From Microbacterium esteraromaticum (GTDB taxonomy: Bacteria > Actinomycetota > Actinomycetes > Actinomycetales > Microbacteriaceae), in NCBI RefSeq assembly GCF_016907315.1, contig NZ_JAFBBS010000001.1:1798001-1862000 (forward strand): a stretch of DNA of 64,000 bases. Direction: 5' to 3'. Positions 7,483 to 16,709 of the stretch are shown piece after piece. Under the pieces are notes generated by a model, which saw only the letters and a program-made list of their open reading frames with translations, was not told the origin of the DNA and ran no database searches. How positions within the stretch are numbered: the stretch's first letter is position 1; the number at the start of each line of letters is the position of its first letter. The position numbers and the translations under genes were made by a program.

Positions 7483-8556
7483 ATGAGCACCGGAACGCGT
7501 CGAGCGACCATCGCCGATGTCGCGCGCGAGGCGGGGGTCTCGACCTCCACGGCTTCGGTCGTGTTCAGCGGCAAGGTGAACGTCGCCGATGCGACTCGCG
7601 AGAAGGTGCTCGCCGCGGCAGCGGCTCTGGGCTACACCGGACCCGATCCTCGCGCGGCCTCGCTTCGGACGGGCCGCAGCGGCATCGTCGGCGTCGTGCT
7701 GGGGGGAGAGCTGCGGCACGCGTTCCTCGACCCGGTGACGACCGTGATGATGGACGGCCTGACCGATGCGCTGGCCTCGATCAGTGCCGGCATCCTGCTG
7801 CTGCGCGACGACCCTCGCGACGACGAGCCGCCCCCCATCGCCGACGCTCCCGTCGACGCCGTCGTGCTGATCGGATGCTCGACGCGCACCCGCGAGGTGC
7901 TCGACGTCGTACGGCAGCGCGGCCTGCCCGTCGTGGTCATCGAGGGCGACGCGGGAGACGATGTGCCCGAGGTCTCTCTCGACAATCGACAGGCGAGCGC
8001 ACGCATCGCGCAGTACGTATTCCAGTTGGGGCATCGGCGGGTGGCGACGATCACTCTGCCGCTGGATCCCGCCCGCGAGCGCGCGCCGCTCACTGCGCAG
8101 CGCGTGACCGCGGCGACCGTTCCGGTGACGCTCGACAGGCTGAGCGGGTTCCGTGAGGCGTACCCAGACGCCCCCGGCATCTCTGCAGGCGGAAGCCTGG
8201 TCGACGAGGGCTACCTCGTTGCGCGCACGCTGCTCGCCAGCGATGACGGTGTGCTTCTCGACGACCGGCCCACGGCGATCGTCGCGCAGAGCGATCTGCT
8301 CGCGGTCGGCGCCATCCGGGCCGCCGAGGACCTGGGCCTGCGGGTGCCCCACGACCTCAGCGTGGTCGGATTCGACGGCATCGCCGCCGACGGCCTCGGC
8401 TCTCTCGTGCTGACGACCATGTCGCAGCCGGCGCTCGCGAAGGGCCGCGCGGCCGGTGAGCAGATCGCGCGCATGCTCAAAGGCGAGCGCGGCGAATCGG
8501 TGCACTTCACGTGCGAGTTCCGCGAAGGCGACACGGCGGCGCCGCCTGCCGCCTGA
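7483..8556 (+). CDS. LacI-family transcriptional regulator
   Basis: 357 residues. The N-terminal helix-turn-helix TIADVAREAGVSTSTASVVFSGK (about 9-31) is followed by the hinge helix (EKVLAAAAALGY) and a periplasmic-binding-protein-like effector domain to about residue 350. The lineage marker ASVVFSGK differs from the usual VSRVLNG, as in several actinobacterial members. The ligand is probably a sugar or small metabolite. It is divergent from the MFS exporter with a matching operator between them, so it most likely regulates the exporter and itself. The mRNA is probably leaderless. Confidence 0.9.
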   Translation: MSTGTRRATIADVAREAGVSTSTASVVFSGKVNVADATREKVLAAAAALGYTGPDPRAASLRTGRSGIVGVVLGGELRHAFLDPVTTVMMDGLTDALASISAGILLLRDDPRDDEPPPIADAPVDAVVLIGCSTRTREVLDVVRQRGLPVVVIEGDAGDDVPEVSLDNRQASARIAQYVFQLGHRRVATITLPLDPARERAPLTAQRVTAATVPVTLDRLSGFREAYPDAPGISAGGSLVDEGYLVARTLLASDDGVLLDDRPTAIVAQSDLLAVGAIRAAEDLGLRVPHDLSVVGFDGIAADGLGSLVLTTMSQPALAKGRAAGEQIARMLKGERGESVHFTCEFREGDTAAPPAA

Positions 8557-8574
8557 CCGCATCCGCCGTCGGGA

Positions 8575-9390
8575 TCAGAGCATCTCGAGCGGAACCGGAT
8601 GCCGGGGTGCGGGAAAGAGCCGGTCGATCTCGGCCTGCACGTCGGCGGACAGGGTGACGCCGAGCACGGCGGCGTTCTCACGAGCGTGCGCCACCGATCC
8701 GGCCTTCGGAATGGCCAGGACATCGCCCTCGCGGACGACCCAGGCCAGAACCAGCTGGGCGGGGGAGAGGCCGACGGATGCAGCGAGCTCTGCAAGCCGC
8801 GGATCGTCGAGCATCCGTGCCTGCTCGAGCGGGGAGTATGCCATGACCGGAATGCTCTGCGCCCGCAGCAGAGGGAAGAGATCGACCTCGGGTCCGCGGC
8901 GCGAAGGGTTGTAGAGCACCTGGTCGGTCGCGCATCCGGGCGGCAGCTCGGACATGTCGTCGAGATCGAGGTTGCTCACGCCCCACGCCAGGATGTCGCC
9001 GTCATCCATGAGGCGCTCGAAGGCAGCCACCGTCTCGCCGAACGGCACCGCACCCCGCCAGTGCAGCAGGTACAGGTCGAGACGGTCGGTGCCCAGGCGG
9101 CGGAGGCTGGCGTGAACCGCTCTGCGCACGCCGGCGGCCGAGGCGTTGTACGGCAGCACCTTGCTCACCAGGAACACGTCGTCGCGCCGTCCGCGGATCG
9201 CCTCCCCCACGAGATCCTCAGCGCGTCCGTCGCCGTACACCTCAGCGGTGTCGATGACGCGGAGACCGGCATCCAGCCCTGCCCGGATCGCGGCGATCTC
9301 GTCGTCTCGACGAGTCGGCTCGTCGCCGACGAACCACGTGCCGATGCCGATCTCGGGCACCGTGGGGCCATGCGGGAAACGGATGCTCAT
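8575..9390 (-). CDS. Aldo/keto reductase
   Basis: A 271-residue NADPH-dependent oxidoreductase with the (alpha/beta)8 AKR fold. The catalytic tetrad is visible: Asp47 and Tyr52 in IDTAEVYGDG, Lys77 in VSKVLP and His110 in YLLHW. The cofactor phosphate-binding segment near the C-terminus reads AIPKAGSVAHARENA. Length suits the shorter prokaryotic AKR5-like group. Substrate unknown; a small aldehyde or keto sugar is typical. It converges with the LacI gene and is divergent from the Mrp operon. Confidence 0.92.
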   Translation of the reverse strand: MSIRFPHGPTVPEIGIGTWFVGDEPTRRDDEIAAIRAGLDAGLRVIDTAEVYGDGRAEDLVGEAIRGRRDDVFLVSKVLPYNASAAGVRRAVHASLRRLGTDRLDLYLLHWRGAVPFGETVAAFERLMDDGDILAWGVSNLDLDDMSELPPGCATDQVLYNPSRRGPEVDLFPLLRAQSIPVMAYSPLEQARMLDDPRLAELAASVGLSPAQLVLAWVVREGDVLAIPKAGSVAHARENAAVLGVTLSADVQAEIDRLFPAPRHPVPLEML

Positions 9391-9497
9391 GCGCTCACAT
9401 TACGAGCCGGCGACGCCGCGGGCGCGGATGCACCCGTAGAATAGAGTCACATCGCCCGCCTGTGCCGGAAGGCCTCGACGAGCTTGAGGAGCCGCTT
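9391..9497. promoter_or_regulatory. Divergent promoter region, aldo/keto reductase and Mrp operon
   Basis: The 107-bp spacer contains TAGAAT (9436-9441) and TAGAGT close by, either of which fits a plus-strand -10 element for mrpA. No good -35 is evident. A small hairpin (GCCTGTGCCGGAAGGC) follows in the leader. Confidence 0.4.
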
Positions 9498-12416
9498 ATG
9501 CTGTTGCTCCTCGCCGTGTTCCTGGCAGGGTCTCTGGTTCTCCCCCTCCTGGTGCGCTGGCTCGGAGCACAGGCATTCGTGCTCGGCGCGCTCGTGCCCG
9601 CTGCAGCCTTCGTGCACGCGCTCACCCAGACGCCGCGCGTGCTGGATGCCGCGGATGCGCCCTTCGAGAACTACGCGTGGATCCCGCAGCTCGGGCTCAA
9701 CCTCTCGATGCGCATGGACGTTCTCGGCTGGGTGCTGACGCTCATCGTCACGGGCGTCGGCGCGCTCGTGCTGCTCTACTGCCGCTGGTACTTCTACGAC
9801 GACGGGCGCGAGGTCGCGCAGTTCGCCGGCGTGCTGCTGGGCTTCGCGGGCGCGATGTACGGACTGGTGCTCACCGATGACCTGGTCATGCTGGTCATGT
9901 TCTGGGAGCTCACGAGCATCCTGTCGTACCTGCTCATCGGTCATTACCGCCGCCGTGCAGCCAGTCGTCGTGCCGCCCTGCAGGCGCTTCTCGTGACGAC
10001 CCTCGGCGGACTGGTGATGTTCGTCGGGGTGGTCCTGCTCGTCGTCGACGCCGGCACCTCCAGCATCCGGGAGCTGCTGGCCCTCGCCCCGACTGGGCCC
10101 CTGGTCGACGCCGCGATCGTCATGCTGCTCATCGGCGCCATCTCGAAATCGGCGCTCTTCCCCTTCCACTTCTGGCTGCCAGGCGCCATGGCCGCGCCGA
10201 CCCCGGTCAGCGCCTACCTGCACGCCGCCGCGATGGTGAAGGCCGGTATCTACCTCATCGCGCGCTTCGCGCCGATCTTCGCGCTGTCGGCGCCCTGGCG
10301 CCCCATCGTCATCACGCTGGGCGTCTTCACCCTGCTGCTCGGCGGCATCCAGGCGCTGCGCGAGACCGACCTCAAGCGCATCCTCGCCTTCGGCACCGTG
10401 AGCCAGCTCGGCTTCTTCGCGGTCGTGGTCGGCTATGGAACGCCGGCTGCGGCTCTGGCCGGCCTCGCCCTCGTGATCGGTCACGCCCTGTTCAAGTCGG
10501 CCCTGTTCCTCATCGTCGGCGTGATCGACCGCCAGCTCTCCACGCGCGACATAGACGAGCTCTCGGGTGTGGGCCGCCAGGCGCCCGTGATGGCGACAGC
10601 GGCGTTCATCTCGGTCGCCTCGATGATGGGCATCGCGCCGACGATCGGCTACGTCGCGAAGGAGTCGACCCTCACCGCCCTGCTCGAAGACGCCCAGCAC
10701 GGCTCTGTCTGGGGATGGGTCGCGCTGGCCGGCGTGACACTGGGCGCGATCCTCACCGCGGCCTACGGATGCCGCTTCCTCTGGGGCGCGTTCTGGCGCA
10801 AGAAGGATGCCGCCGGCGTCTCCATGCCCGAGACGGCATGGCCGGATCCGCCCGTCGGCTTCCTGTCCGCCCCGATCGTCCTCGCCGGCCTCACCCTCGC
10901 CGCAGGCATCGGCGCACCGGCGGTCGACGTCGCCCTGCAGGGGTACGCGACCACGCTCGGCGACGAGGAGCCGGGTCACCTCGCCCTGTGGCACGGCATC
11001 GAACCAGCCCTTCTGCTGTCGATCGGCGCGATCATCGCAGGCATCGGGGTGTTCGTGCTCAGCATCCGCACCCGCTGGGACCGCAGGGCCCGCGTGCTGC
11101 GATTCACCGCAGCCGACGCGTACTACCTCGTCATGCGCGGTGTCGACCGCCTCTCAGTGCTGACGACGAGCCTCACCCAGCGCGGTTCGCTGCCGCTGTA
11201 CGTCGGCACGATCTTCGTGGTGCTGCTCGCCGCCGAGGCCACCGCTCTCGTCGCCGCCATGCCCGATCGGGTGGCGCTCTCGGCCTGGCACACGCCGGTG
11301 CAGATCGTCGTGGCGCCGGTGATGGCCGTCGCCGGCATCGTCGCCGTGCGTGCACGCAAGCGCTACACGGGCGTCGTGCTCGTCTCGGTCACCGGCCTCG
11401 GAATGGTCGTGCTGTTCGCGACGAGCGGCGCTCCCGACCTCGCCCTCACGCAGATCCTCGTCGAGACGGTCACGATGGTGACCTTCGCCCTCGTGCTGCG
11501 TCGTCTGCCGTCGCGCATGGGAGAGCACAACGCCTCGGTCGGTCGCATCCCGCGCGCCGTGCTCGCCGTGGGAGTGGGCGTCGTCATGGCCTTCGTCGCG
11601 ATCGTCGCGACACAGGCGCGCATGTTCGACCCGATCTCACTCGACTTCCCGCAGCTCGCATACGAGCTCGGCCACGGCAAGAACGTCGTCAATGTCGCCC
11701 TGGTCGACCTGCGCGGATGGGACACGATGGGCGAGCTGAGTGTGCTCGTGCTGGCCGCCACCGGTGTGGCGTCGCTGGTCTTCGTCACCCATCGCGCCGA
11801 CCTGCTCTCGGCCACCCGCGACCTGCCCGAGACCAAGCGCCGCTCCACGGCGCGGCGGCCCATGGTCGAGACCGACGAGGGCCTGCGCTTCCAGACCGCC
11901 GAGAACAGCGACGCCCCTCGTGCCTGGCTGGTGGGCGGACAGCAGGTGAAGGCCGAGAACCGCTCGATCCTGCTCGAGGTCATCGTGCGCGTGCTGTTCC
12001 ACACGATCATCCTCGTGTCGATCTACCTGCTCTTCGCGGGCCACAACGGGCCTGGCGGCGGCTTTGCCGGCGGGCTGGTCGCCGGCATGGCGCTCGTGAT
12101 GCGCTACATCGCCGGCGGACGCTGGGAACTGGGGGCCGCGGCTCCGACCGACGCCGGGCGCCTGCTGGGCGCCGGTCTCACCCTGGCCGTCGGCGCTGCT
12201 CTTCTGCCCCTGTTCTTCGGGATGGCTCCGCTGCAGAGCACCGTGTGGGAGGCCGAGGTACCGCTGCTCGGCCACCTCGAGTTCGTGAGCTCGACCGTCT
12301 TCGACGTCGGGGTCTACCTCGTGGTGATCGGTCTCGTGCTCGACGTGCTGCGCAGCCTGGGCGCCGAGGTCGATCGGCAGGCCCTCGAGATGCGCAGCAG
12401 GGGGGTGGTGATCTGA
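9498..12416 (+). CDS. mrpA: Mrp Na+/H+ antiporter subunit A fused to subunit B
   Basis: A 972-residue polytopic membrane protein. The first half is the NuoL/ND5-like proton-translocating module, with conserved FPFHFWLPGAMAAPTPVSAYLHAAAMV stretches carrying the essential Lys/His residues; MrpA-type helices follow. The last 150 residues form an MrpB domain (GHNGPGGGFAGGLVAG), a fusion common in actinobacteria. The start at MLLLLAVFLAG is set by GAGGAG 6 nt upstream. It is the first gene of a six-gene operon whose product exchanges cytoplasmic Na+ for protons, supporting salt and alkali tolerance and pH homeostasis. Its stop overlaps the mrpC start by one base. Confidence 0.95.
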   Translation: MLLLLAVFLAGSLVLPLLVRWLGAQAFVLGALVPAAAFVHALTQTPRVLDAADAPFENYAWIPQLGLNLSMRMDVLGWVLTLIVTGVGALVLLYCRWYFYDDGREVAQFAGVLLGFAGAMYGLVLTDDLVMLVMFWELTSILSYLLIGHYRRRAASRRAALQALLVTTLGGLVMFVGVVLLVVDAGTSSIRELLALAPTGPLVDAAIVMLLIGAISKSALFPFHFWLPGAMAAPTPVSAYLHAAAMVKAGIYLIARFAPIFALSAPWRPIVITLGVFTLLLGGIQALRETDLKRILAFGTVSQLGFFAVVVGYGTPAAALAGLALVIGHALFKSALFLIVGVIDRQLSTRDIDELSGVGRQAPVMATAAFISVASMMGIAPTIGYVAKESTLTALLEDAQHGSVWGWVALAGVTLGAILTAAYGCRFLWGAFWRKKDAAGVSMPETAWPDPPVGFLSAPIVLAGLTLAAGIGAPAVDVALQGYATTLGDEEPGHLALWHGIEPALLLSIGAIIAGIGVFVLSIRTRWDRRARVLRFTAADAYYLVMRGVDRLSVLTTSLTQRGSLPLYVGTIFVVLLAAEATALVAAMPDRVALSAWHTPVQIVVAPVMAVAGIVAVRARKRYTGVVLVSVTGLGMVVLFATSGAPDLALTQILVETVTMVTFALVLRRLPSRMGEHNASVGRIPRAVLAVGVGVVMAFVAIVATQARMFDPISLDFPQLAYELGHGKNVVNVALVDLRGWDTMGELSVLVLAATGVASLVFVTHRADLLSATRDLPETKRRSTARRPMVETDEGLRFQTAENSDAPRAWLVGGQQVKAENRSILLEVIVRVLFHTIILVSIYLLFAGHNGPGGGFAGGLVAGMALVMRYIAGGRWELGAAAPTDAGRLLGAGLTLAVGAALLPLFFGMAPLQSTVWEAEVPLLGHLEFVSSTVFDVGVYLVVIGLVLDVLRSLGAEVDRQALEMRSRGVVI

Positions 12417-13015
12417 TGGATGTCTCGCTGACCCTCATCGTGATCATGGCCGTGCTGTTCGCCTCCGGCGTCTACGCCATGATGGAGCGCAGCCTCACCC
12501 GCGTGCTCATCGGCTTCCTGCTGCTCGGCAACGCGACCAATCTGCTGCTGCTGATCGTGATGGGCGTGCCAGGTGCCGCGCCGTTCTACGGCGAGAAGGG
12601 CGCGGTCAGCGACCCGCTGCCTCAGGCCCTCACGCTCACCGCGATCGTGATCACCTTCGCTGTCTCGGCGTTCCTGCTCGCTCTCATCTACCGCTCATGG
12701 CAGCTCGGCCAGGCCGACACCGTCGAGGACGACCTCGGCGACATCGCGGTGCGCGAGCGCACCGATGCCGAGGAAGACCTCATCGACGACGAGTCGTCGC
12801 TCGAGGACGAGGAGGCCACCACCGACTTCGTCGGCGTCAGCACCGCCCCGATCACCGTGCTCAACATGCGCGATCATCCGTCGATCGTCGACGACGCACC
12901 GGTGGATGTTCCGGATGCCCGAGACGCGGCATCCCGGCATCCGGATGCCCGTGCCGCAGAGCCTGACGGCGGACCCGCTGATGAGAAGCCTGACGAGAAG
13001 GGGGAGCAGCCGTGA
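12416..13015 (+). CDS. mrpC: Mrp antiporter subunit C
   Basis: 199 residues. The first 100 are a NuoK-like subunit with three helices (MDVSLTLIVIMAVLFASGVYAM, IGFLLLGNATNLLLL, ALTLTAIVITFAVSAFLLAL). The remaining 95 residues form a long acidic, probably disordered cytoplasmic tail (EDDLGDIAVRERTDAEEDLIDDE onward). MrpC is normally 110-130 residues, so the tail is an addition. Its DNA carries a dense cluster of GGATGC/GCATCC. It starts in a TGATG junction with mrpA and ends in a GTGA overlap with mrpD. Confidence 0.93.
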   Translation: MDVSLTLIVIMAVLFASGVYAMMERSLTRVLIGFLLLGNATNLLLLIVMGVPGAAPFYGEKGAVSDPLPQALTLTAIVITFAVSAFLLALIYRSWQLGQADTVEDDLGDIAVRERTDAEEDLIDDESSLEDEEATTDFVGVSTAPITVLNMRDHPSIVDDAPVDVPDARDAASRHPDARAAEPDGGPADEKPDEKGEQP

Positions 13016-14565
13016 ACGCACTCGTTCCCCTGATCGTGATGCTGCCGCTGCTGGGGGCGGCCGTCACCCTGATCTTCGGCCGCAACCCGCGTCTGCAGGT
13101 CGTGGTCACGACCGGCACGCTCGTCGCGGTGTCGATCATCGCGGCCGTGCTGCTGGCGGCGGTGGATGCGGCGAACGAGCCTTTCGCCGTGTCGGTGGGC
13201 GGCTGGCCGGTTCCCTTCGGGATCATCCTCTACGTCGACCGCCTCGCCGCGCTGCTCGTGCTCATCTCGAGCATCGTGCTGCTCGCGGTGCTGCTGTTCT
13301 CGATCGGTCAGGGCGCCGCCGACGGCGCCGAGGAGACCCCGATCTCGATCTTCAACCCGACGTATCTGATCCTCGCCGCCGGCATCTTCGACGCGTTCAT
13401 CGCGGGCGACCTGTTCAACCTCTACGTCGGATTCGAGATCCTGCTGGTCGCGTCGTATGTGCTCATCACGCTCGGCAGCACCGAGTCGCGCATCCGCACG
13501 GGCGCGGTGTACATCGTCGTGTCGCTGGTCTCATCGATCCTGTTCCTCGCGGCGATCGCCATGATCTACGGCGCAGTCGGCACGGTGAACATGGCCCAGG
13601 TCGCCGAGCGCGTGGCGCAGCTGCCGCAGGAGACGCAGCTCGTGCTGCACCTCATGCTGCTGATCGCGTTCGGCATCAAGGCCGCCATCTTCCCCGTGTC
13701 GTTCTGGCTGCCCGACTCGTACCCGACCGCCCCCGCACCCGTCACGGCGGTCTTCGCCGGCCTGCTGACCAAGGTCGGCGTGTACGCGCTGATCCGCACC
13801 GAGACGCAGCTGTTCGCGAGCAACGACATCAACATGCTGCTGCAGATCGTGGCGCTCGCGACCATGGTGATCGGGGTGCTCGGCGCGGTGGCGCAGGCCG
13901 AGCTGAAGAGGATCCTGTCGTTCACCCTGGTGAGTCACGTCGGCTACATGATCTTCGGCCTGGCGATCGCGACCGAGGATGCCATCGGCGCCACCGTGTA
14001 CTACATCGTGCACCACATCGTCGTGCAGACCACCCTGTTCCTCGCCGTCGGACTCATCGAACGCAAAGCGGGCAGCACGTCGATCCTGCGGGTGAGCGGG
14101 CTGATGAAGGCCGCCCCTGTGCTGGCGGTGCTGTACTTCGTGCCCGCCATCAACCTCGGCGGCCTGCCGCCCTTCTCGGGGTTCATCGGCAAGGTCGCGC
14201 TGTTCGAGGCCGCCGCCGGCGTGGGCACGCCCATGATGATCGTGCTGATCTTCGGCGGCATCCTGACCTCGCTGCTCACGCTGTACGCGCTGATGCGCGC
14301 CTGGAACCTCGCCTTCTGGCGCGAAGACGACGGCGCCGCCGACAACGACGGCCGGATCGAGTACCTCGGCAACGCGCCCGCAGCCGACGAGCAGGGCGAG
14401 ACGCGTGAGATCCCCGCGATCATGACGTATGCCACCGCGGGCATGGTCGCGGTGACCGTGGCGCTCACCGTCTTCGCGGGCCCGCTCTACGCGCTCTGCG
14501 ACCGTATCGGCGCCGGACTGCTGACACCGGTGACCCTCGAGCAGATCGACGAGGGGGCCGGCTGA
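13012..14565 (+). CDS. mrpD: Mrp antiporter subunit D
   Basis: A 517-residue NuoM/N-like antiporter subunit with about fourteen helices. The conserved region FGIKAAIFPVSFWLPDSYPTAPAPVTAVFAGLLTKVG carries the lysines of the proton path. HVGYMIFGLAIA and INLGGLPPFSGFIGK are further signatures. A hydrophilic insertion near the C-terminus (EDDGAADNDGR) precedes the last helix. GTG start in a GTGA overlap with mrpC. It forms the ion-translocating core with MrpA. Confidence 0.95.
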   Translation: MNALVPLIVMLPLLGAAVTLIFGRNPRLQVVVTTGTLVAVSIIAAVLLAAVDAANEPFAVSVGGWPVPFGIILYVDRLAALLVLISSIVLLAVLLFSIGQGAADGAEETPISIFNPTYLILAAGIFDAFIAGDLFNLYVGFEILLVASYVLITLGSTESRIRTGAVYIVVSLVSSILFLAAIAMIYGAVGTVNMAQVAERVAQLPQETQLVLHLMLLIAFGIKAAIFPVSFWLPDSYPTAPAPVTAVFAGLLTKVGVYALIRTETQLFASNDINMLLQIVALATMVIGVLGAVAQAELKRILSFTLVSHVGYMIFGLAIATEDAIGATVYYIVHHIVVQTTLFLAVGLIERKAGSTSILRVSGLMKAAPVLAVLYFVPAINLGGLPPFSGFIGKVALFEAAAGVGTPMMIVLIFGGILTSLLTLYALMRAWNLAFWREDDGAADNDGRIEYLGNAPAADEQGETREIPAIMTYATAGMVAVTVALTVFAGPLYALCDRIGAGLLTPVTLEQIDEGAG

Positions 14566-15182
14566 TGCGCGAGACCCGGCGTCGCATCGTGCGCGACATC
14601 CTTCTGCAGCTGCCGTTCATGATCTGGCTGGTGCTGCTGTGGCTGCTGCTGTGGCACCAGTTCACGCCCCTGGCGGTGGTCACCGGCATCCTCGTGGCGG
14701 TCTTCGTCACGCGCGTCTTCCGCCTGCCGACGGTCGAGCTGGTCGGTCGTGTGAACCTCTGGCACTCGCTGGTCTTCATCGTGCGCTTCCTCGGTGCGGT
14801 GGTGATGGGCGCCGTGAGCGTCACGATCCAGGTGTTCGACTTCCGCCGCCAGCCGGGATCCGCGATCATCCAGGTGCCGCTGCGATACGCCGACGACATC
14901 GTCACCACGCACGTCGCCGTCACTGCATCCCTCATCCCCGGCTCGCTCGTGGTCGAGAGCGACCGCGACCGGCGCATCCTGTACCTGCACGTCATCGGCG
15001 TGCGCAACCGCGAAGAGGTCGAGGCGTTCCGTGCCGAGGTGCTGCGCTGGGAGCGACGCATCGTGCGCGCCGTCGGCACGCCCGAGCAGTACGAGGCGCT
15101 GAAGCGCGATCTCGCATCTGAGCGGTCGACGCAGTCGAGCCCGTCCAGCCCGTCGAACTCGCCGAAGGGGGGCATCAGGTGA
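14565..15182 (+). CDS. mrpE: Mrp antiporter subunit E
   Basis: A 205-residue MrpE (DUF68) protein with three N-terminal helices and a cytoplasmic domain containing TTHVAVTASLIPGSLVVE and RILYLHVIGV, typical of the family. The last 20 residues are a Ser/Pro-rich tail. It is needed for assembly of the Mrp complex. Start and mrpD stop share TGATG. Confidence 0.92.
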   Translation: MRETRRRIVRDILLQLPFMIWLVLLWLLLWHQFTPLAVVTGILVAVFVTRVFRLPTVELVGRVNLWHSLVFIVRFLGAVVMGAVSVTIQVFDFRRQPGSAIIQVPLRYADDIVTTHVAVTASLIPGSLVVESDRDRRILYLHVIGVRNREEVEAFRAEVLRWERRIVRAVGTPEQYEALKRDLASERSTQSSPSSPSNSPKGGIR

Positions 15183-15448
15183 ATCCGCTGCTCATCGCGA
15201 TCCTGGTCGTCTTCGGCCTCGCCGCCATCCTCTGCGTGATCCGCATCATACGAGGGCCGTCGATCCTCGACCGCACCGTCGCGTCGGACGTGCTGCTCAC
15301 CGAGGTGATGTGCGTGCTGGGCGCCGACATGGCGATCAACGGGCACACCAGGAACATCCCCGTGATGCTGATCATCGCGGCTGTCGGCGTCTTCGCATCG
15401 ATCTCGGTCGCCCGCTACGTCGCACGAAGGGACAACACGGCACCATGA
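15179..15448 (+). CDS. mrpF: Mrp antiporter subunit F
   Basis: 89 residues, three membrane helices, with the diagnostic RGPSILDRTVASDVL segment whose Asp is conserved in MrpF. GTG start overlaps the mrpE stop (GTGA), and its own stop overlaps the mrpG start (ATGA). Confidence 0.93.
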   Translation: MNPLLIAILVVFGLAAILCVIRIIRGPSILDRTVASDVLLTEVMCVLGADMAINGHTRNIPVMLIIAAVGVFASISVARYVARRDNTAP

Positions 15449-15843
15449 GCGTGACATCCTTCCTCGAGATCGCGGTTCCCGCGCCCGTCGCCGAGACCAT
15501 CGCGCTGGTGCTCGTGCTGCTCGGCGCGATCCTCTGCCTGTCGGCGGCCGTCGGACTGCTGCACTTCCGCGATGTGCCCAGCCGGCTGCACGCGGGAACC
15601 AAGCCGCAGGTGCTCGGCCTCGTGCTCATCTGCCTCGCGGTCGCGGTCGCGCAGCGCACGATCGGCGGCATGCTGCTCGGACTGGTGATCGTCATCCCCG
15701 TGATCCTGCTGCAGTTCGCGACTGCGCCGCTCTCGGCGCACATGGTCGGACGGCAGGCGTACCGCAACGGCACGATCCAGGCCCACAGCCTCGTCGTCGA
15801 CGAGTACGCCGAGTCGAAGCAGACCCCGCCTGCCGCCGGCTGA
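15445..15843 (+). CDS. mrpG: Mrp antiporter subunit G
   Basis: 132 residues with three helices and the MrpG signature FRDVPSRLHAGTKPQVLG followed by hydrophobic helices (LVLICLAVAVA, MLLGLVIVIPVILL). ATG in an ATGA overlap with mrpF sets the start. Last gene of the Mrp operon. Confidence 0.93.
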   Translation: MSVTSFLEIAVPAPVAETIALVLVLLGAILCLSAAVGLLHFRDVPSRLHAGTKPQVLGLVLICLAVAVAQRTIGGMLLGLVIVIPVILLQFATAPLSAHMVGRQAYRNGTIQAHSLVVDEYAESKQTPPAAG

Positions 15844-15869
15844 CGGGGGCGGGGCGCCGGGCCTCTGGG

Positions 15870-15899
15870 TCGGAGCGGTCTTCGTCGGAGCGGTCTTCG
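15870..15899. repeat. Two tandem copies of a 15-nt unit
   Basis: TCGGAGCGGTCTTCG occurs twice head to tail, with a third partial copy (TCGGA), in the short spacer between convergent mrpG and hydrolase genes. Probably slippage-derived; no function evident. Confidence 0.7.
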
Positions 15900-15906
15900 T
15901 CGGAAC

Positions 15907-16668
15907 TCAGAGGTCGCGGACGAAGTCCCTGATCGTGGCGGCAGCGCCGCCGGAGTCGCTGATCAGCGTGCCATGGCCGTGGTCGGGGATCTCGGCGAAA
16001 CGGGCATCGGGAACCATGTCGAGGATCTCACGGCACCACTTCATCGGCGCCAGCGGGTCGCGCTGCCCTCGTACGACGAGCACGGGAACACCCACGCGAG
16101 GGTAGGCGTTCTCGGGGCGGTGCACGATGGTCGCCTTCATCTTGCGCACGAGGTTCGGCCCGCCGCGCAGATACTCGCGCGCCCCTCGCCACAGCACGAC
16201 GGGCCGCTCGTGCAGCAGATCCCAGAGCAGGTAGCCGGCCTGGGCCCGGATGCTGCGCGACGCGCTGTTGACCGTCGGCCCGGCGAGCACGAGCGCCGAG
16301 ACGACGTCCGGATGCCGCACCGCGAGCTCCGCGGCGATCTGGCTGCCCATCGAGTGGCCGAGGATCACGGCGTCGTCGATGCCACGGCTTTGCAGGAACG
16401 CGGCGACGTGGTCGGCGAGCCGCTCCATCGTCGGCGTCTTCGGAGGCTCGGGCGCTTCACCGAAGCCTGGCAGATCGAGCCCGATGATCCGGCCGTCGAG
16501 GTGGGTCGTGAGGTCGAGGTAGACGCTGCGGCCCATCCCGATCCCGTGCAGCAGCAGGATCGGGCGAGGTCCGGTGCCGAAGTCCTCGTAGACGAGCGTG
16601 GCCCCGGCGTGCGTGAATTCGCCGATGTTGGCGGGCGTGCCCTCGGGTGCGAGCAGTCGTTCCGGCAT
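15907..16668 (-). CDS. Alpha/beta hydrolase
   Basis: A 253-residue alpha/beta-hydrolase fold enzyme. It shows the oxyanion HG motif (LLLHGIGMG), nucleophile elbow GHSMGS, acid region RGQRDPLAP and catalytic His in PDHGHG. No signal peptide, so cytoplasmic. The cap is short. It looks like a general esterase or C-C hydrolase; the substrate cannot be assigned. It lies 41 nt downstream of the penicillin-acylase gene on the same strand and may be co-transcribed with it. Confidence 0.85.
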   Translation of the reverse strand: MPERLLAPEGTPANIGEFTHAGATLVYEDFGTGPRPILLLHGIGMGRSVYLDLTTHLDGRIIGLDLPGFGEAPEPPKTPTMERLADHVAAFLQSRGIDDAVILGHSMGSQIAAELAVRHPDVVSALVLAGPTVNSASRSIRAQAGYLLWDLLHERPVVLWRGAREYLRGGPNLVRKMKATIVHRPENAYPRVGVPVLVVRGQRDPLAPMKWCREILDMVPDARFAEIPDHGHGTLISDSGGAAATIRDFVRDL

Positions 16669-16709
16669 CCCTCTACGCTACCTGGCCGGATGGGCTCGCC
16701 CGCCGCGGA

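Noticed and set aside
6388..8562. 724-codon minus-strand frame across the LacI and MFS genes
   Set aside because: Crosses a divergent promoter region and the operator; its sequence is the reverse shadow of the LacI gene.
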